Counted from the first letter of the stretch, positions 1 to 5,714 are shown. The stretch is 6,796 bases of DNA from Chromatiales bacterium (GCA_026999335.1 JALTPW010000987.1:1-6796), one strand, 5' to 3'. The notes: generated by a model not told the origin, from the sequence alone. Numbers and translations: made by a program.

Positions 1-1751
1 GTAATAGCGTGTGCCTCGTTGTAGACCATCTGCTTTTGCCGGCGCACCTCCGTGACGTCGATGGCCTTTTGCATCGATTTGGTCATGCGGTCAGCATAGA
101 GAATCGCCTTGCCCTTGACGTTGCGTGCGGCGCGGCCGATGGTCTGGATCAACGAACGCTCGGAGCGCAGGAAGCCCTCCTTATCGGCATCGAGGATGGC
201 CACCAGCGAGACCTCCGGTATATCCAGCCCCTCACGCAGCAGATTGATACCCACCAGTACGTCGAACTCACCCAGACGCAGATCGCGGATAATTTCCACC
301 CGTTCCACCGTGTCGATATCGGAGTGCATGTAGCGCACGCGCACACCGTGCTCGGAAAGATAATCCGTCAAATCCTCGGCCATACGCTTGGTGAGGGTGG
401 TGACCAACACCCGCTCATGCTCCGCCACACGCTGGTGAATCTGTGATAGCAGGTCGTCCACCTGACTGGTGGCCGGACGCACCTCGATCTTCGGATCGAG
501 TAAACCGGTGGGCCGCACCACCTGTTCGATAATCGCGCCCGAGTGCGCCAACTCGTAGTCCGCCGGCGTGGCGGAGACAAAAATGGCCTGTGGCATCAGG
601 CGCTCGAATTCCTCGAAACGCAGCGGCCGATTGTCCAGTGCCGAGGGCAGACGAAAACCGTACTGCACCAGGTTTTCCTTGCGCGAACGGTCGCCACGAT
701 ACATGCCGCCGATCTGTGGCACGGTGACATGTGACTCGTCGAGGATCATCAACGCCTCATCGGGCAGATAGTCGATCAAGGTCGGCGGCGGCTCGCCCGG
801 CGCACGCCCGGACAGATAGCGCGAGTAGTTTTCGATGCCGGAGCAATAGCCCAGCTCGAGCATCATCTCGATGTCATATTTGACCCGCTGTTCGAGGCGC
901 TGCGCCTCCACCAATTTGTTCTCGTTGTAGTAATATTCCAGCCGCTGCGGCAACTCCTGCTTAATTTCCTCCACTGCGGCCAGCACCGTCTCGCGCGGTG
1001 TGACGTAGTGGGACTTGGGATAAACGGTAATGCGCGGCAGGCGCTCCAGCACCTCGCCGGTCAGCGGGTCGAAATGGCACAGGTTGTCAATTTCGTCACC
1101 GAACAGCTCGACGCGCACCGCCTCGCGGTCGGAGTCGGCGGGGTAGATATCGATCACATCGCCACGCACACGGTAGGTGGCACGGTGCAGCTCAACGTCG
1201 TTGCGCTTGTATTGCAACTCGGCCAGACGGCGCAGCAGATCACGCTGGTCGATGATATCGCCGCGCGACAGATGCAGCACCATTTTCAGGTAGGATTCGG
1301 GATCACCCAAACCATAAATAGCCGACACGGTGGCGACGATGATGGCGTCCTTGCGCTCCATCAACGCCTTGGTGGCGGACAGGCGCATCTGTTCGATGTG
1401 CTCGTTCACCGAGGCATCCTTTTCGATGAAGGTATCAGAGGCCGGCACATAGGCCTCAGGCTGATAGTAGTCGTAATAGGAGACAAAATATTCCACCGCA
1501 TTGTGCGGAAAGAACGCCTTCATCTCCCCGTACAGCTGCGCCGCCAGGGTCTTATTGGGCGCCATGATGATGGTCGGACGCTGCATGGCCTCGATGACAT
1601 TGGCCAGGGTGAAGGTCTTGCCGGAACCCGTCACCCCCAGCAGTGTCTGCCCTGCCTCACCCGCCCGCAAACCTTCCAGCAAGCAACGGATTGCCTGCGG
1701 CTGATCGCCGGCGGGGGAAAACGCCGACACTAATTCAAACTTTTTGCTCAT
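1..1751 (-). CDS. uvrB: Excinuclease ABC subunit B, 3' end missing
   Basis: UvrB is the DNA-damage recognition and verification subunit of nucleotide excision repair. It is loaded by UvrA, inserts a beta-hairpin between the strands, then recruits UvrC for incision in the cytoplasm. The frame opens at an ATG (1749-1751) and stays open for 583 codons to the left edge. The N-terminus MSKKFELVSAFSPAGDQPQA is typical of the family. Visible motifs are the Walker A loop GVTGSGKT (residues 39-46), the tyrosine-rich beta-hairpin YYDYYQPEAY (92-101), the Walker B/DEAD-type DESH (338-341), and the late helicase motif around QTIGRAARN. Spacing matches the E. coli protein almost residue for residue. E. 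coli UvrB is 673 residues, so roughly the last 90, including the C-terminal UVR motif that contacts UvrC, lie outside the window. The ribosome binding site is weak (AAGAA about 6 bases upstream). It is divergent from the aminotransferase gene across 66 bp, and no LexA box is visible in that gap. Confidence 0.98.
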   Translation of the reverse strand, partial: MSKKFELVSAFSPAGDQPQAIRCLLEGLRAGEAGQTLLGVTGSGKTFTLANVIEAMQRPTIIMAPNKTLAAQLYGEMKAFFPHNAVEYFVSYYDYYQPEAYVPASDTFIEKDASVNEHIEQMRLSATKALMERKDAIIVATVSAIYGLGDPESYLKMVLHLSRGDIIDQRDLLRRLAELQYKRNDVELHRATYRVRGDVIDIYPADSDREAVRVELFGDEIDNLCHFDPLTGEVLERLPRITVYPKSHYVTPRETVLAAVEEIKQELPQRLEYYYNENKLVEAQRLEQRVKYDIEMMLELGYCSGIENYSRYLSGRAPGEPPPTLIDYLPDEALMILDESHVTVPQIGGMYRGDRSRKENLVQYGFRLPSALDNRPLRFEEFERLMPQAIFVSATPADYELAHSGAIIEQVVRPTGLLDPKIEVRPATSQVDDLLSQIHQRVAEHERVLVTTLTKRMAEDLTDYLSEHGVRVRYMHSDIDTVERVEIIRDLRLGEFDVLVGINLLREGLDIPEVSLVAILDADKEGFLRSERSLIQTIGRAARNVKGKAILYADRMTKSMQKAIDVTEVRRQKQMVYNEAHAI

Positions 1752-1817
1752 AGACCATTCTTGATCGGAAACCAATCGCGTATATTAACACCTTGACCCC
1801 CAGCAGAGGACACAGGC
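1752..1817. promoter_or_regulatory. Divergent uvrB / aminotransferase control region
   Basis: This 66-bp spacer separates two outward-facing genes and must hold both start signals unless they lie inside the neighbouring genes. The only AT-rich core is TATATTAA at 1781-1788. It could serve as a -10 on either strand, for example with TTGATC (1761-1766) on the plus strand, but that spacing (14-16 bp) is shorter than ideal. No SOS box (CTGT-N8-ACAG) is present. Individual promoter hexamers are therefore not assigned with confidence. Confidence 0.4.
1805..1810 (+). promoter_or_regulatory. Shine-Dalgarno that fixes the TTG start of the aminotransferase
   Basis: AGAGGA sits 7 bases before the TTG at 1818-1820. 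No in-frame ATG or GTG gives the family's normal N-terminus, so this site supports TTG as the true start codon. Confidence 0.75.
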
Positions 1818-2999
1818 TTGAACAAGCAGTTATCCCACCGCGTTCAAAGCATCAAACCTTCCCCGACCCTGGCCATCACCGCGCGCGCCAAGGCGCTACG
1901 AGCGGCTGGTCAGGACATCATCGGCCTGGGCGCCGGCGAACCGGATTTCGATACCCCCGACCCAATCAAGCAGGCCGCCATCGCGGCGATCAACGACGGT
2001 TTTACCAAATACACCGAGGTGGACGGCACACCGGAACTGAAGGCGGCGGTGATACGCAAATTACAACGCGACAACGAGCTCGAGTACACACCCGGACAAA
2101 TCCTGGTTTCCTGCGGTGGCAAGCACAGCTTTTTCAATCTGACCCAGGCACTGCTGAACCCCGGCGACGAAGTCATCATCCCCGCGCCCTACTGGGTCTC
2201 CTATCCGGATATGGTACTGCTGGCGGAGGGCAAGCCGGTGATCGTCGCGGCCGATATCGAGGCCGGATTCAAGATCACCCCCGAACAGCTGGCCGCAGCG
2301 ATCACGAGCAAAACCCGGCTGGTGGTCATCAACAGCCCGTCGAACCCAACCGGTGTCACTTATAGCCATGCAGAATTAAAGGCACTGGGCACGGTACTGG
2401 CAGCGTATCCGGACATTATTATCGCCTCCGACGACATCTACGAGCCCATCCTGTGGAATGACGAGCCCTTCGCCAACATCTTCACATTGTACCCATCACT
2501 GGTGGAGCGTGGCGTAGTGCTGAACGGCGTCTCCAAGGCCTACTCCATGACCGGTTGGCGCATCGGCTATGCCGGTGGTCCGGAATGGCTGATCAAGGCC
2601 ATGAAAAAAATCCAGTCACAAAGCACCTCCAACCCCACCTCCATTTCACAGGTGGCGGCACAGGCGGCACTGGACGGTGATCAGTCCTGTATCCAGACCA
2701 TGGTAATCGCCTTCAAGGAACGCCACGACTATGTGGTCAAACGGCTCAATAACATCCGTGGCCTGACCTGCCTGCCATCACAGGGTGCCTTTTACAGCTT
2801 TCTCAACGCCACGCAGGCCATCCGTAATCTCGGTCTGAGCGACGATGTCGCCTTCTGTGAACACCTGATCACCCGGGCCGGTGTCGCCCTGGTGCCCGGC
2901 TCTGCTTTTGGCGCACCCGGCTATGCACGTCTGTCCTTCGCCACCAGTCTGGAGACGCTGAGCGAAGCCCTGGATCGCATCGAGCGGGCCTGTGCCTGA
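1818..2999 (+). CDS. PLP-dependent class I aminotransferase (aspartate/aromatic type)
   Basis: This is a 393-residue fold-type I transaminase that moves an amino group between an amino acid and a 2-oxoacid. Aspartate, tyrosine or phenylalanine with 2-oxoglutarate are the likely substrates, and the enzyme should be a cytoplasmic dimer. It belongs to the Thermus-like group I recognise from openings such as RVQSIKPSPTLAITARAKAL and GLGAGEPDFDTP. Cofactor residues are in place: N176 in NSPSNPTG, D205 and Y208 in SDDIYE, Schiff-base lysine K240 in NGVSKAYSMTGWRIGY, and R371 in YARLSF for the substrate alpha-carboxylate. Length is normal and the reading frame intact. Translation starts at TTG with a good AGAGGA site. 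I recall an aminotransferase next to uvrB in pseudomonads as well, so this is probably an old neighbourhood. Substrate preference (aspC, patA, aatA or tyrB-like) cannot be decided from motifs, so no symbol is given. Confidence 0.93.
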   Translation: MNKQLSHRVQSIKPSPTLAITARAKALRAAGQDIIGLGAGEPDFDTPDPIKQAAIAAINDGFTKYTEVDGTPELKAAVIRKLQRDNELEYTPGQILVSCGGKHSFFNLTQALLNPGDEVIIPAPYWVSYPDMVLLAEGKPVIVAADIEAGFKITPEQLAAAITSKTRLVVINSPSNPTGVTYSHAELKALGTVLAAYPDIIIASDDIYEPILWNDEPFANIFTLYPSLVERGVVLNGVSKAYSMTGWRIGYAGGPEWLIKAMKKIQSQSTSNPTSISQVAAQAALDGDQSCIQTMVIAFKERHDYVVKRLNNIRGLTCLPSQGAFYSFLNATQAIRNLGLSDDVAFCEHLITRAGVALVPGSAFGAPGYARLSFATSLETLSEALDRIERACA

Positions 3000-3077
3000 T
3001 TGCCTGCTGTGAAAGTACATTTTCATCGGCCTGACTGCGCCCCCAAAAACTTTTTTAACAACCCTGTTTATCCTCTA

Positions 3078-3106
3078 TTGACCGTCGTCATGCTCGCGGG
3101 TACCAT
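3078..3106 (+). promoter_or_regulatory. Sigma-70 promoter of tRNA-Asn
   Basis: TTGACC (3078-3083) and TACCAT (3101-3106) are separated by exactly 17 bp. They are followed by a GC-rich discriminator (ACGCCCCTC), as is common for stable-RNA promoters under stringent control. The expected start site near 3113 leaves a short leader before the tRNA at 3130. The rest of 2999-3129 shows only the end of the aminotransferase transcript; a GAAA/TTTC mini-hairpin near 3012-3023 is too weak to call a terminator. Confidence 0.7.
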
Positions 3107-3129
3107 ACGCCCCTCTTGAGTTTTGCCGT

Positions 3130-3205
3130 TCCCCAGTAGCTCAGTTGGTAGAGCAGCTGACTGTTAATCAGCCTGTCCCTGGTTCGAGTCCGGGCTGGGG
3201 AGCCA
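3130..3205 (+). tRNA. tRNA-Asn (anticodon GTT)
   Basis: The 76-base cloverleaf includes the CCA end. The seven-base-pair acceptor stem is TCCCCAG with CTGGGGA, followed by discriminator G and CCA. The D-arm is GCTC/GAGC with AGTTGGTA in the loop. The anticodon stem GCTGA/TCAGC encloses CTGTTAA, giving anticodon GTT. The T-arm CCTGG/CCGGG has the TTCGAGT loop. All stems pair. It decodes AAC and AAU. It has its own promoter upstream. No poly-T terminator is obvious downstream, and base composition changes just past its 3' end, which is a common pattern where foreign DNA sits behind a tRNA gene. Confidence 0.97.
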
Positions 3206-3318
3206 TTCTTATTTAGTGGGTCGTTTTCTGCGGCTCATACTCAATTCAGACTGCTGCACCGATACACCCCGCATCGTCAGCGATCCTGTCGCGCCCCACT
3301 TTGATAGCAACAAAGATA
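3206..3318. other. Spacer after tRNA-Asn, no gene recognised
   Basis: This stretch holds no convincing gene, terminator or repeat of the tRNA 3' end. A minus-strand frame stays open here, ending near 3224 with RRKRPTK, but it lacks a plausible start and I recognise nothing in it. The right end contains the first copy of a tandem 12-bp repeat. Confidence 0.4.
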
Positions 3319-3326
3319 GCAACAAA
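3303..3326 (+). repeat. Tandem 12-bp duplication
   Basis: The unit GATAGCAACAAA occurs twice head to tail (3303-3314 and 3315-3326). The second copy overlaps the left target-site repeat of the adjoining MITE-like element, so the element appears to have landed in a small pre-existing tandem repeat. Confidence 0.8.
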
Positions 3327-3330
3327 ACCC
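3319..3330 (+). repeat. Left 12-bp flanking direct repeat (probable target-site duplication)
   Basis: GCAACAAAACCC directly abuts the left terminal inverted repeat at 3331. An identical 12-mer abuts the right terminal repeat at 3473-3484. Identity stops exactly at both borders, as expected for duplicated target DNA. Confidence 0.8.
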
Positions 3331-3472
3331 AATGTCATTAAGTTAAGCCTGACATCCTGCTTATTGTCGGGTGGTGGTGACGCAAAAATCCTAACATTGT
3401 TGGTTTCGTTGGGGTTCGCAAGCTCACCACCAACCTACAAAACAGTCATCATTTTGTTAACTTAACGGCATT
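3331..3472. mobile_element. MITE-like non-autonomous element, 142 bp
   Basis: The ends are 16-bp terminal inverted repeats matching at 14 positions. The left reads AATGTCATTAAGTTAA (3331-3346); the right (3457-3472), read on the minus strand, is AATGCCGTTAAGTTAA. Each end touches one copy of the perfect 12-bp direct repeat GCAACAAAACCC. There is no transposase and no room for one, so it would have to be moved in trans. A 12-bp duplication and ends beginning AATGCC...AGTTAA resemble what I remember of IS4-type elements (11-13 bp duplications). That family link is inference from memory. The interior contains a second palindrome (see 3372-3432). It sits between tRNA-Asn and the sodium-channel gene, 88 bp past the channel's stop codon. 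An alternative reading is a larger dispersed REP-like repeat, but the flanking duplication favours transposition. Confidence 0.75.
3372..3432. repeat. Palindrome inside the MITE-like element
   Basis: TGGTGGTGA (3372-3380) pairs with TCACCACCA (3424-3432). The enclosed segment contains two GTTGG copies (3399-3403, 3408-3412) that can pair with CCAAC (3430-3434). On the minus strand the outer part reads GTAGGTTGG followed further on by CCCCAAC and CCAACA. That resembles the GTAGGTTGGG...CCCAACA dispersed repeat I recall from several proteobacteria and cyanobacteria. Confidence 0.6.
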
Positions 3473-3484
3473 GCAACAAAACCC
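3473..3484 (+). repeat. Right 12-bp flanking direct repeat (probable target-site duplication)
   Basis: This is an exact copy of GCAACAAAACCC from 3319-3330. It begins at the base following the right terminal inverted repeat and is followed by unrelated sequence (TTTCTT). Confidence 0.8.
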
Positions 3485-3560
3485 TTTCTTTTCCCTGCCC
3501 CATGTTTGCCGCACTGCACACAAACTGACGCCGGCTCCAGAATGACTCAATCCACTCAGC

Positions 3561-4397
3561 CTAAGGGGATTTATGGCTTTCCCTCAGCAATAATTTAAGC
3601 TCATTAATATCCTGCCTTAAATCTTCGATTTCTTTGCTTAGCTGCTGGTGTTCAGTTTGCACCACTTCCTCGATGGCCTCTTTATCTTGCTTAGCCTTGT
3701 TCGCTTGCACACTCTGCATGGCATCAACAATGATCGCGATAAACAGATTCAACATGGTGAACGTAGCAATCAAAATAAAGGGAATAAAGAACGCCCATGC
3801 ATAGGCATGAGTCTCCATCACCGGCCTGACAATGCCCATCGACCAGCTCTCCAGGGTCATTATCTGAAACAGGGTATACATCGAGCCACCCAGTGAACCA
3901 AACCACTCGGGATGATCCGCACCAAACAGCTCTGTCGCCATCACCGAAAACACATAAAAAATAATGGACATCAAACCCGCCACTGAAACGATACCGGGGA
4001 TAGCACCCAACAGCGCCTCGGCAACCACGCGCAGTTGAGGGATGAGTGAGATCAGGCGCAGCACACGCAAGATACGCAGCACACGCAGAACTTCAAATGG
4101 CCCACTGCTCGGAACCAAGGCGATTGCAACAATCAGAAAATCAAATACATTCCATGCACTGCTAAAAAATCGCCCTCTAAATGCGTATAGCTTGGTGGCG
4201 ATTTCAATAACGAACACCGTCAGTACGGCGTTATCAACAAAATCAAGCCAATGGCCATATTGTGCCTCAAGCACATCAGAAGTCGCTATCCCCAGACTGA
4301 CCGCGTTCAACACAATCAAACCGATAATCAGGTATTGGATCGGATTGGATTCAATCCACACGCCAGCGCGGATACGTAAAGGTATTGCAGATTTCAT
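3561..4397 (-). CDS. Voltage-gated sodium channel, BacNav (NavMs/NavAb-like) family
   Basis: This 278-residue inner-membrane subunit would assemble as a homotetramer conducting Na+ on depolarisation. The voltage sensor is S1 (about 20-40), S2 (about 53-72, E65), S3 (about 80-96, with NVFDF at 83-87) and S4, where R105, R108, R111 and R114 recur every third residue. The pore is S5 (about 130-155), a pore helix, the filter TLESWSM (181-187) and S6 (about 200-228). The filter is identical to that of NavMs and NavAb; E183 from four subunits forms the sodium-selective ring, and the following GIVRPVM also matches NavMs. Cytoplasmic residues 229-250 form an acidic neck. Then comes a coiled coil with perfect heptad positions L253, I257, L260, I264, L267 and L271, the usual tetramerisation element. 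The ATG at 4395-4397 has GAGGT just upstream. It is monocistronic as far as visible and lower in GC than uvrB. Its role may be osmotic, motility or pH-linked, but the neighbours give no clue. Confidence 0.95.
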   Translation of the reverse strand: MKSAIPLRIRAGVWIESNPIQYLIIGLIVLNAVSLGIATSDVLEAQYGHWLDFVDNAVLTVFVIEIATKLYAFRGRFFSSAWNVFDFLIVAIALVPSSGPFEVLRVLRILRVLRLISLIPQLRVVAEALLGAIPGIVSVAGLMSIIFYVFSVMATELFGADHPEWFGSLGGSMYTLFQIMTLESWSMGIVRPVMETHAYAWAFFIPFILIATFTMLNLFIAIIVDAMQSVQANKAKQDKEAIEEVVQTEHQQLSKEIEDLRQDINELKLLLRESHKSP

Positions 4398-4401
4398 AGA
4401 G

Positions 4402-4406
4402 ACCTC
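4402..4406 (-). promoter_or_regulatory. Shine-Dalgarno of the sodium-channel gene
   Basis: GAGGT on the minus strand lies 4 bases before the ATG at 4397, slightly close but acceptable. It supports the chosen start, which also gives the normal short N-terminal helix before S1. Confidence 0.65.
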
Positions 4407-4437
4407 ATTATTACAAGATTTTCACAATAACTTTTGT

Positions 4438-4469
4438 GGCACCCCAGGAGGGTTCCCAATTAATATTAA
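4438..4469 (-). promoter_or_regulatory. Hairpin and palindrome upstream of the sodium-channel gene
   Basis: At 4438-4456 GGCACCC pairs with GGGTTCC (one mismatch) around a five-base loop. Immediately beyond it, 4460-4469 is the perfect palindrome TTAATATTAA. Both lie 40-75 bp upstream of the channel start codon on the minus strand, where an operator or mRNA leader structure would be placed. The location suggests control of the channel gene, but no regulator can be named. Confidence 0.35.
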
Positions 4470-4793
4470 CGCACGCTTCATCCATCCTGGACATTCATTG
4501 CAGGACTATGAAAATTCGATAAAGCTGAAAAAGATGGGATCGTGATTATCACCCATCAGCGATGTATGTATTTTTTCCAGAGAAATTCTTCGGTCAACGT
4601 CGTCCTGCTTGATAAACCATGTGATGGCAGCAGGGTCTCAACTCCGCGAAATCTTGCTGGTCACGCGGGTTAGAGCCACCGGGAAACGGTATAAATTCAA
4701 GCGATAAACACAATTATTAGCGCCGAGAGTCATCGCATTTCCGCCCCTGTTGAGCGGTATGTCAAGGACACCAGATCCCGGCATGAAAAACCA

Positions 4794-5225
4794 CTAGGCT
4801 TCATTGACCAGGCCCCGCTCAAGGGCTTGCTCCTGATTCTCAAAGATCGCCATGGCTGTACTCATACGCTTAAAACCTAGCTTCTTATAAAATGACTCTC
4901 GCCCTGGATTTGCATACAGAATAATCTTTTTGTGGCCTTTAGAAAGCTTGACAAGCCTCACCACAATTTCCTTGCCCACGCCAACTCCCTGATAAGCCGG
5001 CAGAACAGCCACATCACAAATATAAGAACAATCAATACCATCTGCGAGAGCCCTGCCAACACCCACCAATTTTCCAGCATCAAACACAAAGCACTTAAAC
5101 ATGCTGTTTGAAAAGGCTTTCTCTAGATCTTCAGGTTTTTTATCACCAAGAGGGGCGGCTTTATATAGCCCGGATAATGCCTTCCAATCCATTTCATCCT
5201 GTGAATACAGCCATTTGAGCCTCAA
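4794..5225 (-). CDS. GNAT family N-acetyltransferase
   Basis: This 143-residue cytoplasmic protein belongs to the Gcn5-related acyl-CoA transferase fold, moving an acetyl group from acetyl-CoA to an amine that cannot be predicted. The acetyl-CoA pyrophosphate loop (motif A) is DVAVLPAYQGVGVGKEIV at 71-88, with the Q79-x-x-G82-x-G84 signature. Motif B is the strand and helix around ILYANPGRESFYKKLGFKR (102-120). The opening beta strands are KCFVFDAGKLVGVGRALADG at 44-63. The length is typical of small single-domain GNATs. The start is TTG (5223-5225), chosen because a near-perfect AAAAGGAGA lies directly upstream; the first in-frame ATG is codon 12 and would cut into the fold. It stands alone, pointing the same way as the channel gene, but the 396-bp gap argues against one operon. 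GC is lower than in the repair genes. Confidence 0.9.
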   Translation of the reverse strand: MRLKWLYSQDEMDWKALSGLYKAAPLGDKKPEDLEKAFSNSMFKCFVFDAGKLVGVGRALADGIDCSYICDVAVLPAYQGVGVGKEIVVRLVKLSKGHKKIILYANPGRESFYKKLGFKRMSTAMAIFENQEQALERGLVNEA

Positions 5226-5230
5226 TATTA

Positions 5231-5239
5231 TCTCCTTTT
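5231..5239 (-). promoter_or_regulatory. Strong Shine-Dalgarno deciding the TTG start of the GNAT gene
   Basis: AAAAGGAGA on the minus strand lies 5 bases before TTG (5225-5223), with GGAG about 7 bases away. It is the best ribosome site in the window and fixes the unusual start codon. Confidence 0.8.
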
Positions 5240-5272
5240 ATGCATAACACCGCAAACAGCGGCTGAACAGGA

Positions 5273-5318
5273 GCAGACCCGAAATATCCATATAAAAACA
5301 AATGAATTCAGGGTCTGC
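5273..5318. repeat. Inverted repeat upstream of the GNAT gene
   Basis: GCAGACCC (5273-5280) and GGGTCTGC (5311-5318) are perfect 8-bp arms around a 30-base AT-rich centre that includes the palindrome TGAATTCA (5303-5310). It lies 48-93 bp upstream of the GNAT start, so it could be an operator pair flanking a promoter. Confidence 0.45.
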
Positions 5319-5334
5319 GCGGATTATGTGGGTT

Positions 5335-5359
5335 GACTGTTGTCGTTCATGAAACAGTC
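5335..5359. repeat. Hairpin GACTGTT / AACAGTC
   Basis: The 7-bp arms (5335-5341 and 5353-5359) surround an 11-base loop. T-rich sequence begins about 10 bases beyond on the plus strand, too far and with too little GC in the stem for a standard terminator. The CTGT and ACAG halves are 13 bases apart, so it is not a LexA box. Confidence 0.4.
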
Positions 5360-5644
5360 GGGTAAACCATATTTTTCTATTTTGCCCACCGCAAATCAAG
5401 CCTTCGAAATTAGCAAAATGCTCCCTTTGCACCAGAGTCTCAATATACTGATAGCATTCACAGATTTATTGCAAGGAATCAGCCAAGAAAAATCCACTGA
5501 TTTGAAGCTTCCCGTGCTGAAATTCATTGACGAAGGCAGCGTATACAGGTCAAATAAGTCGGTCTTGCACTGCCACATGCCGAACGCTTGTCAATGCCCG
5601 TAATATCTACAAAGCAGTTCAATGCTGTCCCGCTAACAACACAT

Positions 5645-5673
5645 CGTCATGCTGGGTCAAGCCCGGCACGACG
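5645..5673. repeat. REP-like palindrome, CGTCATGC-CGGG type
   Basis: The 12-base arms CGTCATGCTGGG (5645-5656) and CCCGGCACGACG (5662-5673) pair at ten positions plus one G-T wobble around the loop TCAAG. The motif resembles the widespread intergenic palindrome CGTCATGCCGGGCTTGACCCGGCAT that I recall from many proteobacterial genomes. It lies about 100 bp before the S24-like gene. Confidence 0.6.
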
Positions 5674-5699
5674 TAGAAAGGTTATCCAATCTTAAAGAA

Positions 5700-5714
5700 C
5701 CTACTTTTGGTAGG
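5700..5714. repeat. Short inverted repeat CCTAC-TTTTG-GTAGG
   Basis: Five-base arms flank a five-base loop. The site lies 65 bp upstream of the S24-like start and could be an operator for it. An in-frame TTG inside it (5707) is an unlikely start because no ribosome site precedes it. Confidence 0.35.

Larger units (their letters stand above)
4398..4793. other. Spacer between channel and acetyltransferase genes, unassigned
   Basis: This 396-bp stretch has no recognisable gene. It must contain the channel promoter, but I cannot assign hexamers. Near the channel are a hairpin (4438-4456) and a 10-bp palindrome (4460-4469). On the minus strand one frame runs from an ATG at 4784, nine bases past the acetyltransferase stop, to TAG at 4506-4508. 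It is broken only by TGA at 4638-4640 and has no Shine-Dalgarno. I cannot match it to a family, so it is either chance or a decayed gene. A CCGCG/CGCGG pair (4644-4648 and 4664-4668) is minor. Confidence 0.4.

Noticed and set aside
1008..1733. A 241-codon plus-strand open frame, and others at 9-446 and 543-734, within uvrB
   Set aside because: They lie antisense to an unmistakable uvrB reading frame and show no family motifs or ribosome sites; they are by-products of codon bias.
1800..1815. Possible LexA box between uvrB and the aminotransferase (CTGT on the minus strand at 1812-1815)
   Set aside because: The second half at the required spacing reads CTGG instead of ACAG, so the dyad is absent; there is no sequence evidence here for SOS control of uvrB.
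3130..3330. Integrase attachment site at the tRNA-Asn 3' end
   Set aside because: No second copy of the tRNA 3' segment and no integrase gene occur in the window; only composition and context hint at insertion.
4042..4545. A 167-codon plus-strand open frame
   Set aside because: Most of it is antisense to the S1-S4 region of the sodium channel, and the part beyond the channel has no recognisable motif.
5240..5262. Integron attC-like site (GTTATGC on the minus strand beside a GNAT gene, a common cassette type)
   Set aside because: No matching RYYYAAC partner at a suitable distance and no imperfect-palindrome arms of attC type were found.
5238..5432. Minus-strand open frame of 64 codons ending 12 bases before the GNAT start, possibly an upstream gene or leader peptide
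   Set aside because: No ribosome site and no recognisable motif; it runs through the inverted repeats. Its closeness to the GNAT gene is better explained by the GNAT leader.
5340..5603. Possible small plus-strand gene of about 84-87 codons
   Set aside because: No Shine-Dalgarno at TTG 5340 or ATG 5349, no recognised domain, and competing open frames on the minus strand; described under the intergenic entry instead.
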